Of a stretch of DNA of 64,000 bases, positions 11,421-21,966 are shown piece by piece. The notes beneath the pieces are model-generated. The model had not been told where the DNA came from. It saw nothing but the letters and a program-made list of their open reading frames with translations, and searched no databases. Location: positions 124,001 through 188,000 of the forward strand of contig JAOALB010000001.1 of NCBI GenBank assembly GCA_025331125.1, written 5' to 3'. The stretch comes from Mycogone perniciosa. Lineage: Eukaryota; Ascomycota; Sordariomycetes; Hypocreales; Hypocreaceae. The stretch's first letter is position 1. Each line of letters opens with the position of its first letter. The position numbers and the translations under genes were made by a program.

Positions 11421-12162
11421 CTTGCGAACGTTCAGACACAGTCAATTGCCTGTGGAAGACGATGGCGCAAAGATTGCTCTGCTCCAGCTGCAAAGCGGGA
11501 CCTTTGCGTACTATCCGTCCAAAAATCCAAAAATTTGGCGGTGGAGTTGATTCTGCCGGGCGGTGGACCAAACTAGCAGATTCGATGTGGAGCCCTCACC
11601 GAGGTTCACCACTAACACACCGAGAGAAATCAGAAGCCTCGTGAAATGCAGTTGGTTACCCTATGGGAGGGACAATGTTCACAATTAGTAGATGATTAGT
11701 GGTTCATTATTTCCAATATGGTATATGAGAGATCAAATAATGTAGTATAGTTTATCATTAACTGCTTTAATCATAATTCATTTTCTTTCACACCTTGCTG
11801 TAAACAATTAGTTAGGAGCAGTATGCAAAATCCTATATCTGCAAGACATAGATTCACGAGCGTAAAAACAAATTGACACAGAGCCAAGTAATTCTCTATT
11901 ATCATACATCAATCTAACGACAAGGTGTTCGGTTCCCAGTCATATACCACCATACCTAGGTTAGGTTCTTGCACTGCCTGAAACGCAATGACAACTGTTA
12001 TCTGCGCGAGTCTATGGAAGAGATAAGCCTCAAAGCGCAATGCCTAATTCAAGGTTGACAAAACCCATTGCCAGACACCACCCATGAACCCATTGAATGC
12101 CGGCGCAACAAAGAGGAAAAAGCGGGATTGTAGGAAAAATATTTACGCATCCAGAGCAAACC
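11421..12162. other. Intergenic: KRE33 promoter and 3' flank of the bS38m gene
   Basis: No gene is seen. The middle part, about 11690-11880, is AT-rich. Apart from the RRPE-like word I find no repeat, RNA gene or transposon end. Confidence 0.6.
11529..11536 (-). promoter_or_regulatory. RRPE-like AAAAATTT element upstream of KRE33
   Basis: AAAAATTT lies about 110 bp upstream of the KRE33 start codon. In yeasts this word (RRPE) is enriched before ribosome-biogenesis genes. A single short match in AT-containing DNA is weak evidence, and I saw no accompanying PAC (GATGAG) site nearby. Confidence 0.3.
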
Positions 12163-13228
12163 TTACGTCCGATCCAGCTTGCGACGGAGGTTTCGCGTTC
12201 GCTTCATCAGCTTCTTATATTTCTTCTTCTTCATCCTGAGCTTCCGCTGTCTCTTGACGCTAATGGCATACATCTCACGGCGGCTGCGGGCTTCGTCAAA
12301 CCGCATTTGGCGGAGGAAAAGTCGTTCCAGATAGCTTCGAGGCTGCTCATCGGAAACGATTCTGGGACTGTGGGCGACGATTCGGATCTGGCCATCCGGC
12401 TCAGTTGATTCCTCGATCGTAAAAACGGCCTTGTACACCCTGTGCTGAGGCGCATCCTCCACGGCCTCTGCTTCCGCAGCAACTCCGTCGGTCTCGGCTC
12501 CGGGTTGAGGTTGGGGCAGCGGGGGCGGCCGGAAGGGGAAGAAATCGCCAGACATGGCATCGACTTGGAGATAGACACTCGACTCGGTGCCATCCGGGTT
12601 CTTGACGTCGACCCTCTGCATACCGTCGGTCATACCCTGGTCTTGGCCCCCTATCGTCATCTGAGCCATGGGGCCTTCCAACTGGTCGATGGTGTCTGAA
12701 AGCGTAGACATAGTGTCTTTTATCCTGTTGGCCTTGTTTCGAGGGGTAAAGATGGTGGCAAAGTGTTCGTCAGTCACCGTCCTGGGCATGGTCTGTGTGA
12801 CGGAAATGGGACGGTGGAGAGAGAAGAAGCTCGATAGGCTCAAAGCTACAACTCTGTTAGAACAAAGAAAATGCCCAAACAAAGAACATCAAGTACTCGC
12901 CTTCTTGGGACATGTGGTGAGTGCTGGGAACACTGGGGAGTTTCTTGAAGGCGCTTTTATCGGAGGCTTCCTTGTTCTTCCGTTTCCTAGTAGCCTTGCC
13001 ATCTCCGCGGGTAGAGGCAGAAGACGCAGTCACTGACTGACCGGCCGAGATATCGTTGGACTCGCTGTCGGATTTCGACGGCTTCGAAGAGGAGAATCGT
13101 CGCTGGTGGCAGCGCAGGATAGGGACTGAGGCTGCGACTTTTGGAGCCGACGCAGCGAGGGACGAGGCCAAGCCGGTGGCCGCCTGAGGGGCAGACGAAA
13201 CCGCGCGCCGCACCGATAACGGCAACAT
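12163..13228 (-). CDS. COX24: Mitochondrial small-subunit ribosomal protein bS38m (Cox24/AURKAIP1 family)
   Basis: The C-terminus, KKKKYKKLMKRTRNLRRKLD, is the basic DUF1713 signature of mitoribosomal protein mS38/Cox24. This protein binds 15S rRNA and in yeast is needed for COX1 mRNA processing or translation. Exons 13228-12901 and 12845-12163 give 336 aa. The start at MLPLSVRRAVSSAP makes a typical Arg/Ser/Ala matrix presequence. A central SSFFSLHRPISVT block is shared by fungal homologues. The intron is most simply read as a 55-nt GC-AG intron (GAAG/GCGAGT...TTGTAG). A 43-nt GT-AG alternative at 12854-12896 also keeps frame but has a poor donor. Longer than yeast Cox24, as is usual in moulds. 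Confidence 0.88.
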
Positions 13229-14074
13229 CTTGTCGCCAGACACGGGCTGCTTGTTAGAGGGTATGAAGAGGGAGGGAGAGAGAGATTTGAGCGCTGAGGC
13301 TGAATCCAGACGAGGTCGATTGAGGCTGGACAAGTCCCGGACCAGGCCGCTCGTTCGGTAAAACGATTTGCACTGAGGTGTGGCTAAGAATGTGTCATGA
13401 GGCGCTAACTCGGAGTGGCCTAAGGCAGCGATAACGGTGTTTCTATTATCGGCCTCAGCAAACAATCCCCCCTTTGTCGTATGATTTCTTTGTCTTATCT
13501 GATCATCTGATCTAGGAAGAGAATAATACGGAGTAATCGTATGTACGGAGTACCTTATGTATTAATAGGTCTTGACTAGTAGTACTATCATTGAGGTTGG
13601 TCTCTTTTTATGTCCCGACAGATGCGGTTTCTCAATCGGGGCTCACCGATTAGTCCAACCCATGCGATTACGGGGTAAATTAATCCCCATAGATTTCAGT
13701 CCAGTAATCTCCATTGACAAGACCGCTTATCTAAATCTCCCGTCATCAGAGGATCGCATCACAAGACCTCATCTACGTCAGCGGACAGCGGGGGTCAATG
13801 TTACGGTCTGAGCCTTGTCTATTCGCCCTGTTGTGCTGTCCAGCACCTATTCCTATCTGTATGAACCAAAATATGTGAAACTCTATGGTATGACGGCACG
13901 CACGGAAATAAACAGTGAGGATTGTCAAAATGTCCGTACTAGTTATTCATTTTACTAGGTACTACTATTACTTGGCGGTGCAACAAGTCCAATCGATCCG
14001 CTTTTCTATGATGTCTAAAGTGCACCCCCGTGTATGAACAAACCAAAATAAAAAGAAAGCAATCATCATAAGAT
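13229..14074. other. Intergenic: bS38m promoter and SYM1 3' flank
   Basis: No gene is seen. Two TACGGAGTA copies occur at 13527-13535 and 13544-13552. The upstream open frame that precedes the bS38m start is best read as leader. Confidence 0.6.
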
Positions 14075-14779
14075 CTAGGTTGCCGGGGCATTCAAGACAA
14101 TCTCCTCCTTGGCGTCAGCTGTCTGGCCGTTCACCCAGCTTAGGTAGCTGTTCCAGCCAATCGAAATAACATTGGCAAAAAGAAGACGGTATTGCAGTGG
14201 CAAAAAGGTGAAGTTAACCATCTGCACAGCCGGCCAGACCATCCAGTTAGCCTTGAGTGCCGGCCACCATGTCGTCTGCAGGCGTTCCGTCGGGCTGTTA
14301 CCCTCCATGGTCGCCATGCTACTCAAGAAGGCTCCGATCATGACGGGCGCAAAGAGGGTTTGGTCACAGGCAACGCGCGCCATCGCCTCAACTCGCGCAT
14401 TTTTGAAAGTGACACGGCGAGCGAGGAAGCCCAGCCATGTTGTTGCCACAGGCCCAAAGAAACCTATGATGATTAATTAGCATTGTGTGCCAAAAAATGT
14501 TGAGGACCCAGCGAGATCAGGCAGCCATATAAACTCACATCCACCATACAGGGTCATCCGCCCCGTTCGGACTAGGTCATGGTTCTGAATGCCCTTCTTC
14601 TCAACAAGCTGCTGAGCAGTAATATCGCCGGTAGCAAAAAGAACGGCAGTGGTCACACCCTGTGTGAGCAACGGGCGGGCAGCAAGCCGTCCATTGTACC
14701 TGTGATGAGGGTCAGAATGAACGTCATCTCAACAACATATCAGGGGTGGCGCAACATACCAACGAAGAAAAGCCGACAT
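14075..14779 (-). CDS. SYM1: Sym1/Mpv17/PMP22-family inner mitochondrial membrane protein
   Basis: Small channel-like protein of the mitochondrial inner membrane, linked to heat and ethanol stress metabolism and mtDNA maintenance. Exons 14779-14760, 14699-14539 and 14463-14075 give 189 aa, the family length. The spliced N-terminus reads MSAFLRWYNGRLAARPLLTQ, followed by TTAVLFATGDITAQQLVEKK and the conserved RTGRMTLYGG...FFGP. The C-terminal half has the Mpv17 signature WPAVQMVNFTFLPLQYR and GWNSYLSW. Four hydrophobic segments fit the fold. Introns are 60 and 75 nt with good GTATGT and GTGAGT donors. Confidence 0.96.
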
Positions 14780-15705
14780 TTTAGCGTTTGAATGCTTTTA
14801 GAAACCGGCCAAGTACTGGAATAAAAAAACCAAAGCAAAACAAAGGCGCGAGCCGTTTGAACTTTAAAGGATCTCGAGATTCTCTGGAGGCTCAACAAGG
14901 TATGCCGAGTTGGCGGATACCAATTGGGGTAATCCCGTAATCAGAAACTAAGCTCCAAATAGCGGAGCCGGACGAGAAAGCGGCTGGAAAAACACTAGAG
15001 CTAGATCGTGCTGATGAAGATGAAGGATCTTGACAGTGACAAGAATCAGGAGAAATTTCACCCAGATAGATGTGGTATTAAAAAGGAGAAACTGTGGAGG
15101 TGCCTGACCATACATAAGAAAGATGTTCGGGGGTAAATTTCGCTAAAACCTGGCGTCGGTCGGTCTAAGGGCGCTGAGCTCGCCGAGAATCTAGTACTAT
15201 CGCGAGTTTCACCTGTGTCTCTAATATCGTCACAATCCGAGTTGCACCCAACAAAACAAAGATCTATTAGCATTACGCACGGGCCGTGTAACGAGTCATC
15301 TGGATCTTTCCCCCTGTCCCTAATAGATCGACTCACTTATTGGGAGTAGGGCGGCCAATATTTGACCAGGGAGTGGAAATTAGAGAAGTGGCTGTTAGAA
15401 ATACGAGTAGTATGCACTACAAGGCTTGGCCTCAAGCAACGGAATATCTGGTTCTCAGCGTATGGGATATGACAGTCAAGAGTCTCTCTCAATGCTCTCC
15501 CCACAAGGTACGCATCTACTGTATCAACATTGATTAACTTGATCAGAGCATATATCATGTATAAAACACCAAACGCAGTCAATCCACCTCGAGCTAACAG
15601 TTAGACCATAACAACCCAAGGTATATTTATGCCCAAAAACGCCATATCCATCAAGTCATGCTTTCCAACCCGTCATCACTCATCACAGCATCAATCCAAT
15701 CCAAG
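14780..15705. other. Intergenic: SYM1 promoter and SPC7 3' flank
   Basis: No gene, RNA or repeat that I can support. Two short minus-strand frames, about 15058-15336 and 15337-15582, have no family features. Confidence 0.6.
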
Positions 15706-18700
15706 CTACTTCTTCCCCCTAGCAATCAGCCTCTCATGTAGTTCTACAACCACATTGCTCCATTCCTCATCCCCGGCCCCCACCCGTTTACCAATCCTTG
15801 TGCCTAAAAACTCCCCGACCTTACCTACGTTGAATTGTTCTCCATATAAGACTTTTGCCTCTGTTGAAATATCCACATTCACACCTTCAGGTCCACTAAA
15901 GCCTTGTAGACTAAGCGTGACTTCCACTCGTGTCTCCAATGGTACTAAAAGGAGCGAGCTCGTCATTGCGATGCTTGAGTCAGAGGTTCTGGTGACTTTT
16001 GTGGGGAACGAAACATTGATGCGATCAACCTGCAGCGAGACCATATTTGCCTTGTCCCATGCAGCTCGCACCACGTTAAGGAGATGTGATATCTTCGTAC
16101 GACTCTGAGGCATGGCTCGAATATGATCCCGTATGCACTGAAGGAAAAACTCTTTCTCCACGGTTTTGGGTACGGCATTGTTCTCACGACCATCGGCGAT
16201 GTACCAAAGATCAATCCGGGAATTGGGTTGATGGGTCTGAAAGGAGGCGATGTCGAAAACAAGTTCAATCTCGCGCTTGTAGGTCATTGACAGGGTTGAA
16301 CCAGATATTCCGGTCACAGCCCAGCCATGGTCTTTTTCAATTGCATCAACTCGCGCTGTTCGTCCAAATGTTAGTGGCAAGCAGAAAACGATATGATAAC
16401 ATCGACATACCTTTGAGATTGTGGACCTCATTGCCAGTCCAGCCTCGGCATTCTTCCCGGATTCGTTCAGACTCCTTAATGTCCTCAAGACATTTTTGCT
16501 TCCGGACAGCCAATTCTTCCACGTCGACTTCTGATGCTTCGAATTCTCGGCGAAGCTTAGCAATGTGCTTCTTTTTCTGAGCGATGTCTTCATCCAAAGT
16601 TGTCAACTCTGTGCGGGCGGCTTCGAGCTCAGCCGGATCGCAGTCGGCTAGTTCCCGGGCAACTTCCTCGAGATTATTGCTTTCTTCCAAGCGAGATTCG
16701 TACTGGCTCACTATGGCGGGCACGACAGACGCAAGAAGGTTCTCCTGTTCCTCTAGAACGTTCTGATCGTTATCCATACCCTCAGCAATGTTGATGAGAC
16801 CTTCTTTGAGTCCATCTTGAAGTTTCATCCTCCACTCATACCACATAGCCTTGCTGAGGTGGCGAGCGTGGGTCTTGACGTTTTTGAACTGATTGTCCAT
16901 AAGCGCCTTGACTTCAGGGGTAGCAGACATATACTCTCGGAAAAGCGGCGGGTTCTCCTCGAATGTTTCCGTCTCAATCTCCTTGACTATCCTTCGCCCC
17001 TCCGAAATGTATTTTTTGAGTTCTCGGCACGAATGTTGATAGAGCTCCAACGTGGGCACAGTACATGCACCTGCCACGATGCAACGCTCGAGGGATCGAT
17101 CGTTTTGGTTATCCTCTGAGCTTCCGTCTTGTGAAGTGCTTGGTGCAATGGTATGACGACGCTTCGTCGTCGTGAGTTCCATGAAGCGAATCGAAGTCAT
17201 GTTCAGAAAGTCCTGGAGGTGTATCTGGTCTTCGTCGCCATCAACCTGACGCCGATTCTCATCATCCACCGGAGACTGGTGGAGTTGGACTTCGTGAACA
17301 GTTTGGTAGTCATTGACATCCTTGAAGCGCCTTTGGTTAAGCGGCGTGGTAGCTTTAAGTGGTGATGAGAGTGATGGCGGAAGGATTTTCCCGGCGTCGT
17401 CAAAACTTAACCGAGACGCCTTCGTGAGTCTTCCTGTCGTCTCGGCTTTAGAGGGCGGTTGCTGTAGCTTCACATTCTTCACAGGACTGCCTTGATGTCC
17501 TTTCAACCTCTTAATGCCATCATTATCTTCAACTTCCTCCTGTTCATCCAGTTCCGTAGGTCGCTTGCCAAGGAGGCCCCTGGCACTACCAACATGAAGG
17601 CTCTTGCGACCCTTCAGTGGCTTTCGCTTTGGGCTCAGACTATCAATCATCTCCCTAAGATTGAGTGTCGCATCCTTGTCTTCTTGAGGTGCACTTGTTC
17701 CGCGACCAAACATCTGTGGTCGTTTTTCTTTGTCCACCCCCTCCTCGCGCTCTTTCTCGATTTCTTCTACCAATTCCTGGGGGTCTTCAAAAGCAACACC
17801 GCGTTTTCCAGGGACGAACTCTGTTGCTGAATCGCTGATAGGTTCTCGTCGCTCGAAAATAGCAGCAACTTGAGGAGATCCAAGCCCATGTCTATCAGCA
17901 CCAACTCCAGAAAGTCTCCGTGTCTGTGGCGTAACCGCCGTTGGTGTCCTGTTGTTGGTACTTGAACCACCCCAGAAAGATGACTGGTTTTTGCTTTGGG
18001 CCGGCTTTACTGGTGACGGTGTCCGACTCGTGTTAGCAGAGCGTAATCTCCTTGGTGATGCAGACTGTGGTGTCCGGATTTGCGGGGCCAGCACCCTCCT
18101 CTTGGGCGACGGCGAGGCTTGTTGGGGTGTTGAAGGTTTTGCGGGTGATGGAGTTCTAGCTACATCGTTCGATTCTGTTGATACTTGCGCGCCAATGCTG
18201 CGACGCAAGGCTTTCCCCCATGATGCAAAAAATCCAGGGCTGTCGGACTCCGATGTGCTTGCTGCCACAGATTGAAGAGAAGCCCCTTTTTTGGGAGAAG
18301 GTTGTGACACAGCTGCCAGAATGGCCTCCCTGGGACTGTCGGGCTTGTTTACTTCACTCTCTAGAATCTTCTTTCCGAGAGTTCGTGGGCTTGTTGCACC
18401 GTTCTGAAGTATGCCACCGATAGCCATGGTCATATCCATCCCCATGGTCGCATCCATATTCACGGTTGCATCACCATCACCATCTTCATCCCTGCTTTGC
18501 CTAGCCCCAGCAATGATTCGCCCGAGGCCGACAGTCATATCCATAGTGGCATCATCCAACCCTGACTGGAATTTCCTGTTCAAAGTTCGACGTCGAGGAG
18601 CGCCATGGTTCGCCTTTTGCTGTGATAGCAAGCCGCCTATGACGGTAGTCATCTCCATAGACATGTCTTCGTTATCTTCGTCGAATTCATCAGCCTCTTG

Positions 18701-20092
18701 AGCTCGAGGGCGGTGAATACCGCCAATCGCAGTTGTGAACTCCATAGTGGCCTCCTCCATGGCCTCGTCATCCATCTCACCCGAGTCTGACGCAATTGGT
18801 TGATTCTTAGTTTGCGACAAGATACCTCCAAATGCGGTAGTGACGTCCATTGTCATCTCTTGTTCTGGTTCCTGTTCAAGCTCCCGTGTTACCAAAGGCT
18901 TGATGATTTTCCCCATCGCTCGAGTCATATCCATATCCATATCCATATCCATGTCGGTGTCCATGTCCATTTCCATCTCTGTACCGTCATCATCCGGGTA
19001 GGCATTATTCTTCTGCACGGGAGGGTTTGAAGCTTCTCGGTTTTCTGTACTTGGGGCCGGTTGATTTCCCTTCTTGGCCCATCCAAATGAGGGTATAATT
19101 TCCTCACCATCGTCAGAATCTTCCTCGATCAAGCGTTGGGTTCCGGCACGCTTGGCTGCCATTCGAAGAGCCTCGTCTAGTGTTGAAGTTTCGTCGGCTA
19201 TATCCATTGATCGATCTGATACGACGGAGGTGCCTGTTACTTCTTCGATGCTCATCATGGTCCCATCATCTGAATCGCTATTAGAATCCTCTTCCTCTTC
19301 CTCATCCGCTGCAATCTCCTCCACTGCATCTGCGGGCTCAGAGTCAGAGCTGTAGATGGTCGAAGCAATGGTATCGTCCAAGTTAGGCTGTGCCGCGAGC
19401 GAACTTCTTCGTCGCCTTCCTTGGTGAGAATCTTCTTGATTGTCCGAGAAGGCTTGGTTGTTTTGTGATGTTGTATCTCGACCACCCGATGCCGAATTGG
19501 ATTTCCGTCTTGAAGCTGTTGAGTCTTGCATGTGCTCCACCTCATGGAATGTATGAAGAGTTGCTTCGGCTGCGAAAGATACCCTGCGGTTGGCCAGCGA
19601 TTTGCGGCGAGCATCTCGCCTCTCTCGTTCTTCTCTCTCGCGCGCCGCAGCTTGCTGCTCCTCCTCTGTTCTAACCGCGATCTTGGAGCCACTTGATTCG
19701 TTACTAGCTGAGCTAGTCCCTTGAGCAATTTTTGAACTTGATGGTTTTTTCAATGGCGGAATTTCGGGCAATAGGGACATCGTTGGCTTGAGAATTGATC
19801 GTGGAAGCTTTGGAGGCACCGCAAGGGACTATCTAGATGTTAGAAATATCCACGGACCCTATGTTAACAATTGCCATACCGCGCGCCTGTTGCCATTCCC
19901 TTGATTCATAGCATCCAGCCCACCTGGCCCTATACTCTTGCTCCTTGACTTTTTGCGACTGGCTGCCAATGAGCTGGCAACATCGACAGTCGCATTCTCC
20001 TTGTCCATAGCTTTCGACAGATCGGTATGCGCGCCGATTGATTTACGGACACGCCGTGTCGCCGGCAATGTTGCCTCTCGTGAAGGAGCCAT
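15706..20092 (-). CDS. SPC7: Kinetochore scaffold Spc7/Spc105/KNL1
   Basis: Outer-kinetochore KMN component that recruits PP1 and, when Mps1-phosphorylated, the Bub3-Bub1 checkpoint proteins. Exons 20092-19880, 19828-16411 and 16355-15706 give 1426 aa. The PP1-docking RVSF lies at 153-156. Five MELT-like repeats (MDVTTAFGG, MEFTTAIGG, MEMTTVIGG, MDMTVGLGR, MDMTMAIGG) are spread over about 395-545, preceded by an (MD)n low-complexity run near 370. FLNMTSIRFMELTTTKRRHT near 945 starts the conserved Spc7 domain. Coiled coil covers about 1000-1230, and a C-terminal RWD-like Mis12-binding domain ends the protein. The basic N-terminus resembles that of Spc105. Nuclear, at centromeres. Confidence 0.96.
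18931..18975 (-). repeat. In-frame hexanucleotide repeat coding (Met-Asp)n in SPC7
   Basis: Plus-strand CATATC and CATGTC-type hexamers repeat about eight times, encoding alternating Met-Asp in the linker just before the first MELT motif. Length polymorphism is likely at such a site. Confidence 0.8.
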
Positions 20093-20278
20093 TTTGACGA
20101 TGATGCTAGAGTTTGTCGCGTGGATTGACTCCAGAGTTGGTACGCTATGACAGTGACCCGCGATGACCGTGTTTGTTTACTTTCGTGGGGGGGTAACGGT
20201 ACGTATCTCACATGCAGGACAGGCGCCACAAACGGGTACGTACCTGGGTTCCGCCCGGTAGCCTTCTGCGGTAAAACA

Positions 20279-20326
20279 GTCACGTGCCACAGTCCAGAGT
20301 GGGATTGATAAGGCCTGTCACGTGCC
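20279..20326 (+). promoter_or_regulatory. Two Cbf1-type GTCACGTGCC sites 38 bp apart
   Basis: CACGTG cores lie at 20281-20286 and 20319-20324, both in the context GTCACGTGCC, which fits the Cbf1 bHLH consensus RTCACRTG. They lie about 200-240 bp upstream of the RPS11 start. In Candida albicans, Cbf1 with Tbf1 occupies ribosomal-protein promoters; applying this here is inference. Confidence 0.65.
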
Positions 20327-20380
20327 GATAGCCCACAGCCAATTGTTTTGCTCGCCTAAGCAGCCAATCCAAATTTTGCA

Positions 20381-20388
20381 AGCCCTAA
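20381..20388 (+). promoter_or_regulatory. Tbf1-like AGCCCTAA box upstream of RPS11
   Basis: AGCCCTAA matches the ARCCCTAA (telomere-repeat-like) site bound by Tbf1 in fungal ribosomal-protein promoters. It lies 57 bp downstream of the second CACGTG and about 140 bp before the start codon. Confidence 0.6.
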
Positions 20389-20523
20389 GGTAGGAAAGTG
20401 GCCGCGAAAAAGTGTGTGATTGCCCTACTCCTCCATTCTGTGCAAAACCACCGACATTGTCTTCCCACCCTCAACGACACGCCCTCCTGTTACGGTACCT
20501 CCCCGGAGAAGGATTAATTCAAG

Positions 20524-21305
20524 ATGTTAGTCCAGAGCAGCGCCGCCATGCGATTCTCGACAATTATTTTTACTGACCTGTTTTCAGGGCGACCGAGTTG
20601 ACCGTCCAGTCGGAGCGTGCTTTCCAGAAGCAGCCCCATATCTTCCAGAACTCGAAGACCAAGACCAAGAGCGCCAGACCGGGCAAGGGTGGACGACGAT
20701 GGTACAAGGACATTGGTCTGGGTTTCCGTACCCCTAAGACTGCCATTGAGGGCACCTACATCGGTACGTGCGACCTCTTTCACGATTGGGTGGGGCGGGA
20801 TCAAGAGTTGGGAATCTCGAAAGGATAGACACATGGACTGGAGAATTTCTGAGACTCAAAGGACGAGCCCGAACAAGCAATGGGGGATAGGAGATGGCGC
20901 ATTTGCAGGGAGCAGGCATCGCTGACTTGATGATGCAGACAAGAAGTGCCCCTTCACCGGCCTGGTCTCCATCCGTGGCCGTATCCTGACCGGCACCGTC
21001 GTTTCCACCAAGATGCACCGAACTCTCATCGTCCGAAGAGAGTACCTTCACTATATCCCCAAGTACAACCGTTACGAGAAGCGACACAAGAACCTCGCCG
21101 CCCACGTCTCCCCTGCTTTCCGTGTTGAGGAAGGTGACCAGGTCACCGTTGGCCAGTGCAGGCCTCTGAGCAAGACTGTGCGTTTTTGTCTATCCATAAT
21201 TTCGGTTGGGAGAGACGGAATACTAATAGCGTGTAGGTCCGCTTCAACGTCCTGCGTGTGCTGCCCCGAACTGGCAAGGCGGTCAAGAAATTCAGCAAGT
21301 TCTAA
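20524..21305 (+). CDS. RPS11: 40S ribosomal protein S11 (uS17)
   Basis: Small-subunit protein uS17, which binds 18S rRNA. Exons 20524-20525, 20588-20763, 20939-21177 and 21237-21305 give 161 aa, the family length. The first intron splits the start codon: AT | GTTAGT...TTTCAG | G GCG ACC GAG, giving MATELTVQSERAFQKQPHIF. This is a known habit of some fungal ribosomal-protein genes. The body contains RRWYKDIGLGFRTPKTAIEG, FTGLVSIRGRILTGTV, MHRTLIVRREYLHY and the basic C-terminus KAVKKFSKF. Intron 2 is long for the window (175 nt). Intron 3 has a TACTAAT branch point right before the acceptor. Expected to be strongly growth-regulated through the upstream Cbf1/Tbf1-like boxes. Confidence 0.97.
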
Positions 21306-21966
21306 ATTGGGTTTCTCTTCTGGCATTTTTGGCGTGGTAAACATCAGGGGGGATAGGTCATTCCCACTGGAGGGTCGGGTCCCGGAAGTTGCTTCACAAA
21401 ATGATTGTGTTGTAGATGCAATCGTGAATAAAAAAGACTCATGAACATGGCCCGGATGTCTCAGAAATGTCGATGGCGCATAATTCGATTCACGGTTAAG
21501 ACTACGATGCTCGCTTGTGACAGCCTTTGGGGGGTTGATAATGAAGTGCTTGATGGCCTTGACAGATCTCCTTTGCATGTGATAAATGTGCTCTGGTCTC
21601 GAGACAAACCGATGATAATGAGCGAGCTGCGTCCGGATCAGATGAGTTGAGTGTCATTTGATAATATCAATGAGAGGTACGAATGGAATTATGAGTAGCA
21701 CTCGGTATTTCACATCTATTTAGGCCTAAGCGCGAGTTGCATAAAATGTATGTACGAAGTACATAGAGTGGGTGTCGCGCCAATTCACATAAAAATACTC
21801 CGTATACAGTACGTAATATAGTCCACCGCAATAATTCGCACCCCTGCCAAACATATGTACGTCAGATATTCTGTTGGGGACGCCGGAACTACATACTACT
21901 TATAAAGGCCAATTCTTCAATGCCTTTTGGGCTGCTCCCTGGGGCCTCTCCCGATCATCTTTAGCA
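21306..21966. other. Intergenic: RPS11 3' flank and promoter of the twin-CX9C gene
   Basis: No gene is seen. One TACTCCGTA copy lies near 21797. A TATAAA-like word at about 21900 precedes the downstream start by about 65 bp. Confidence 0.6.

Larger units (their letters stand above)
20093..20523. promoter_or_regulatory. Bidirectional promoter between SPC7 and RPS11
   Basis: 431 bp separate the two start codons. The RPS11 side carries two identical GTCACGTGCC boxes and one AGCCCTAA box, annotated separately, plus two CCAAT words near 20338 and 20363. On the SPC7 side no recognised element was found. Confidence 0.75.

Noticed and set aside
11690..11880. AT-rich block considered as a second MITE
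   Set aside because: I found no inverted ends or target duplication around it.
20764..20938. Possible intronic snoRNA in the 175-nt RPS11 intron
   Set aside because: TGATGA and CTGA words exist, but not in the C-box near 5' / D-box near 3' order with a closing stem.
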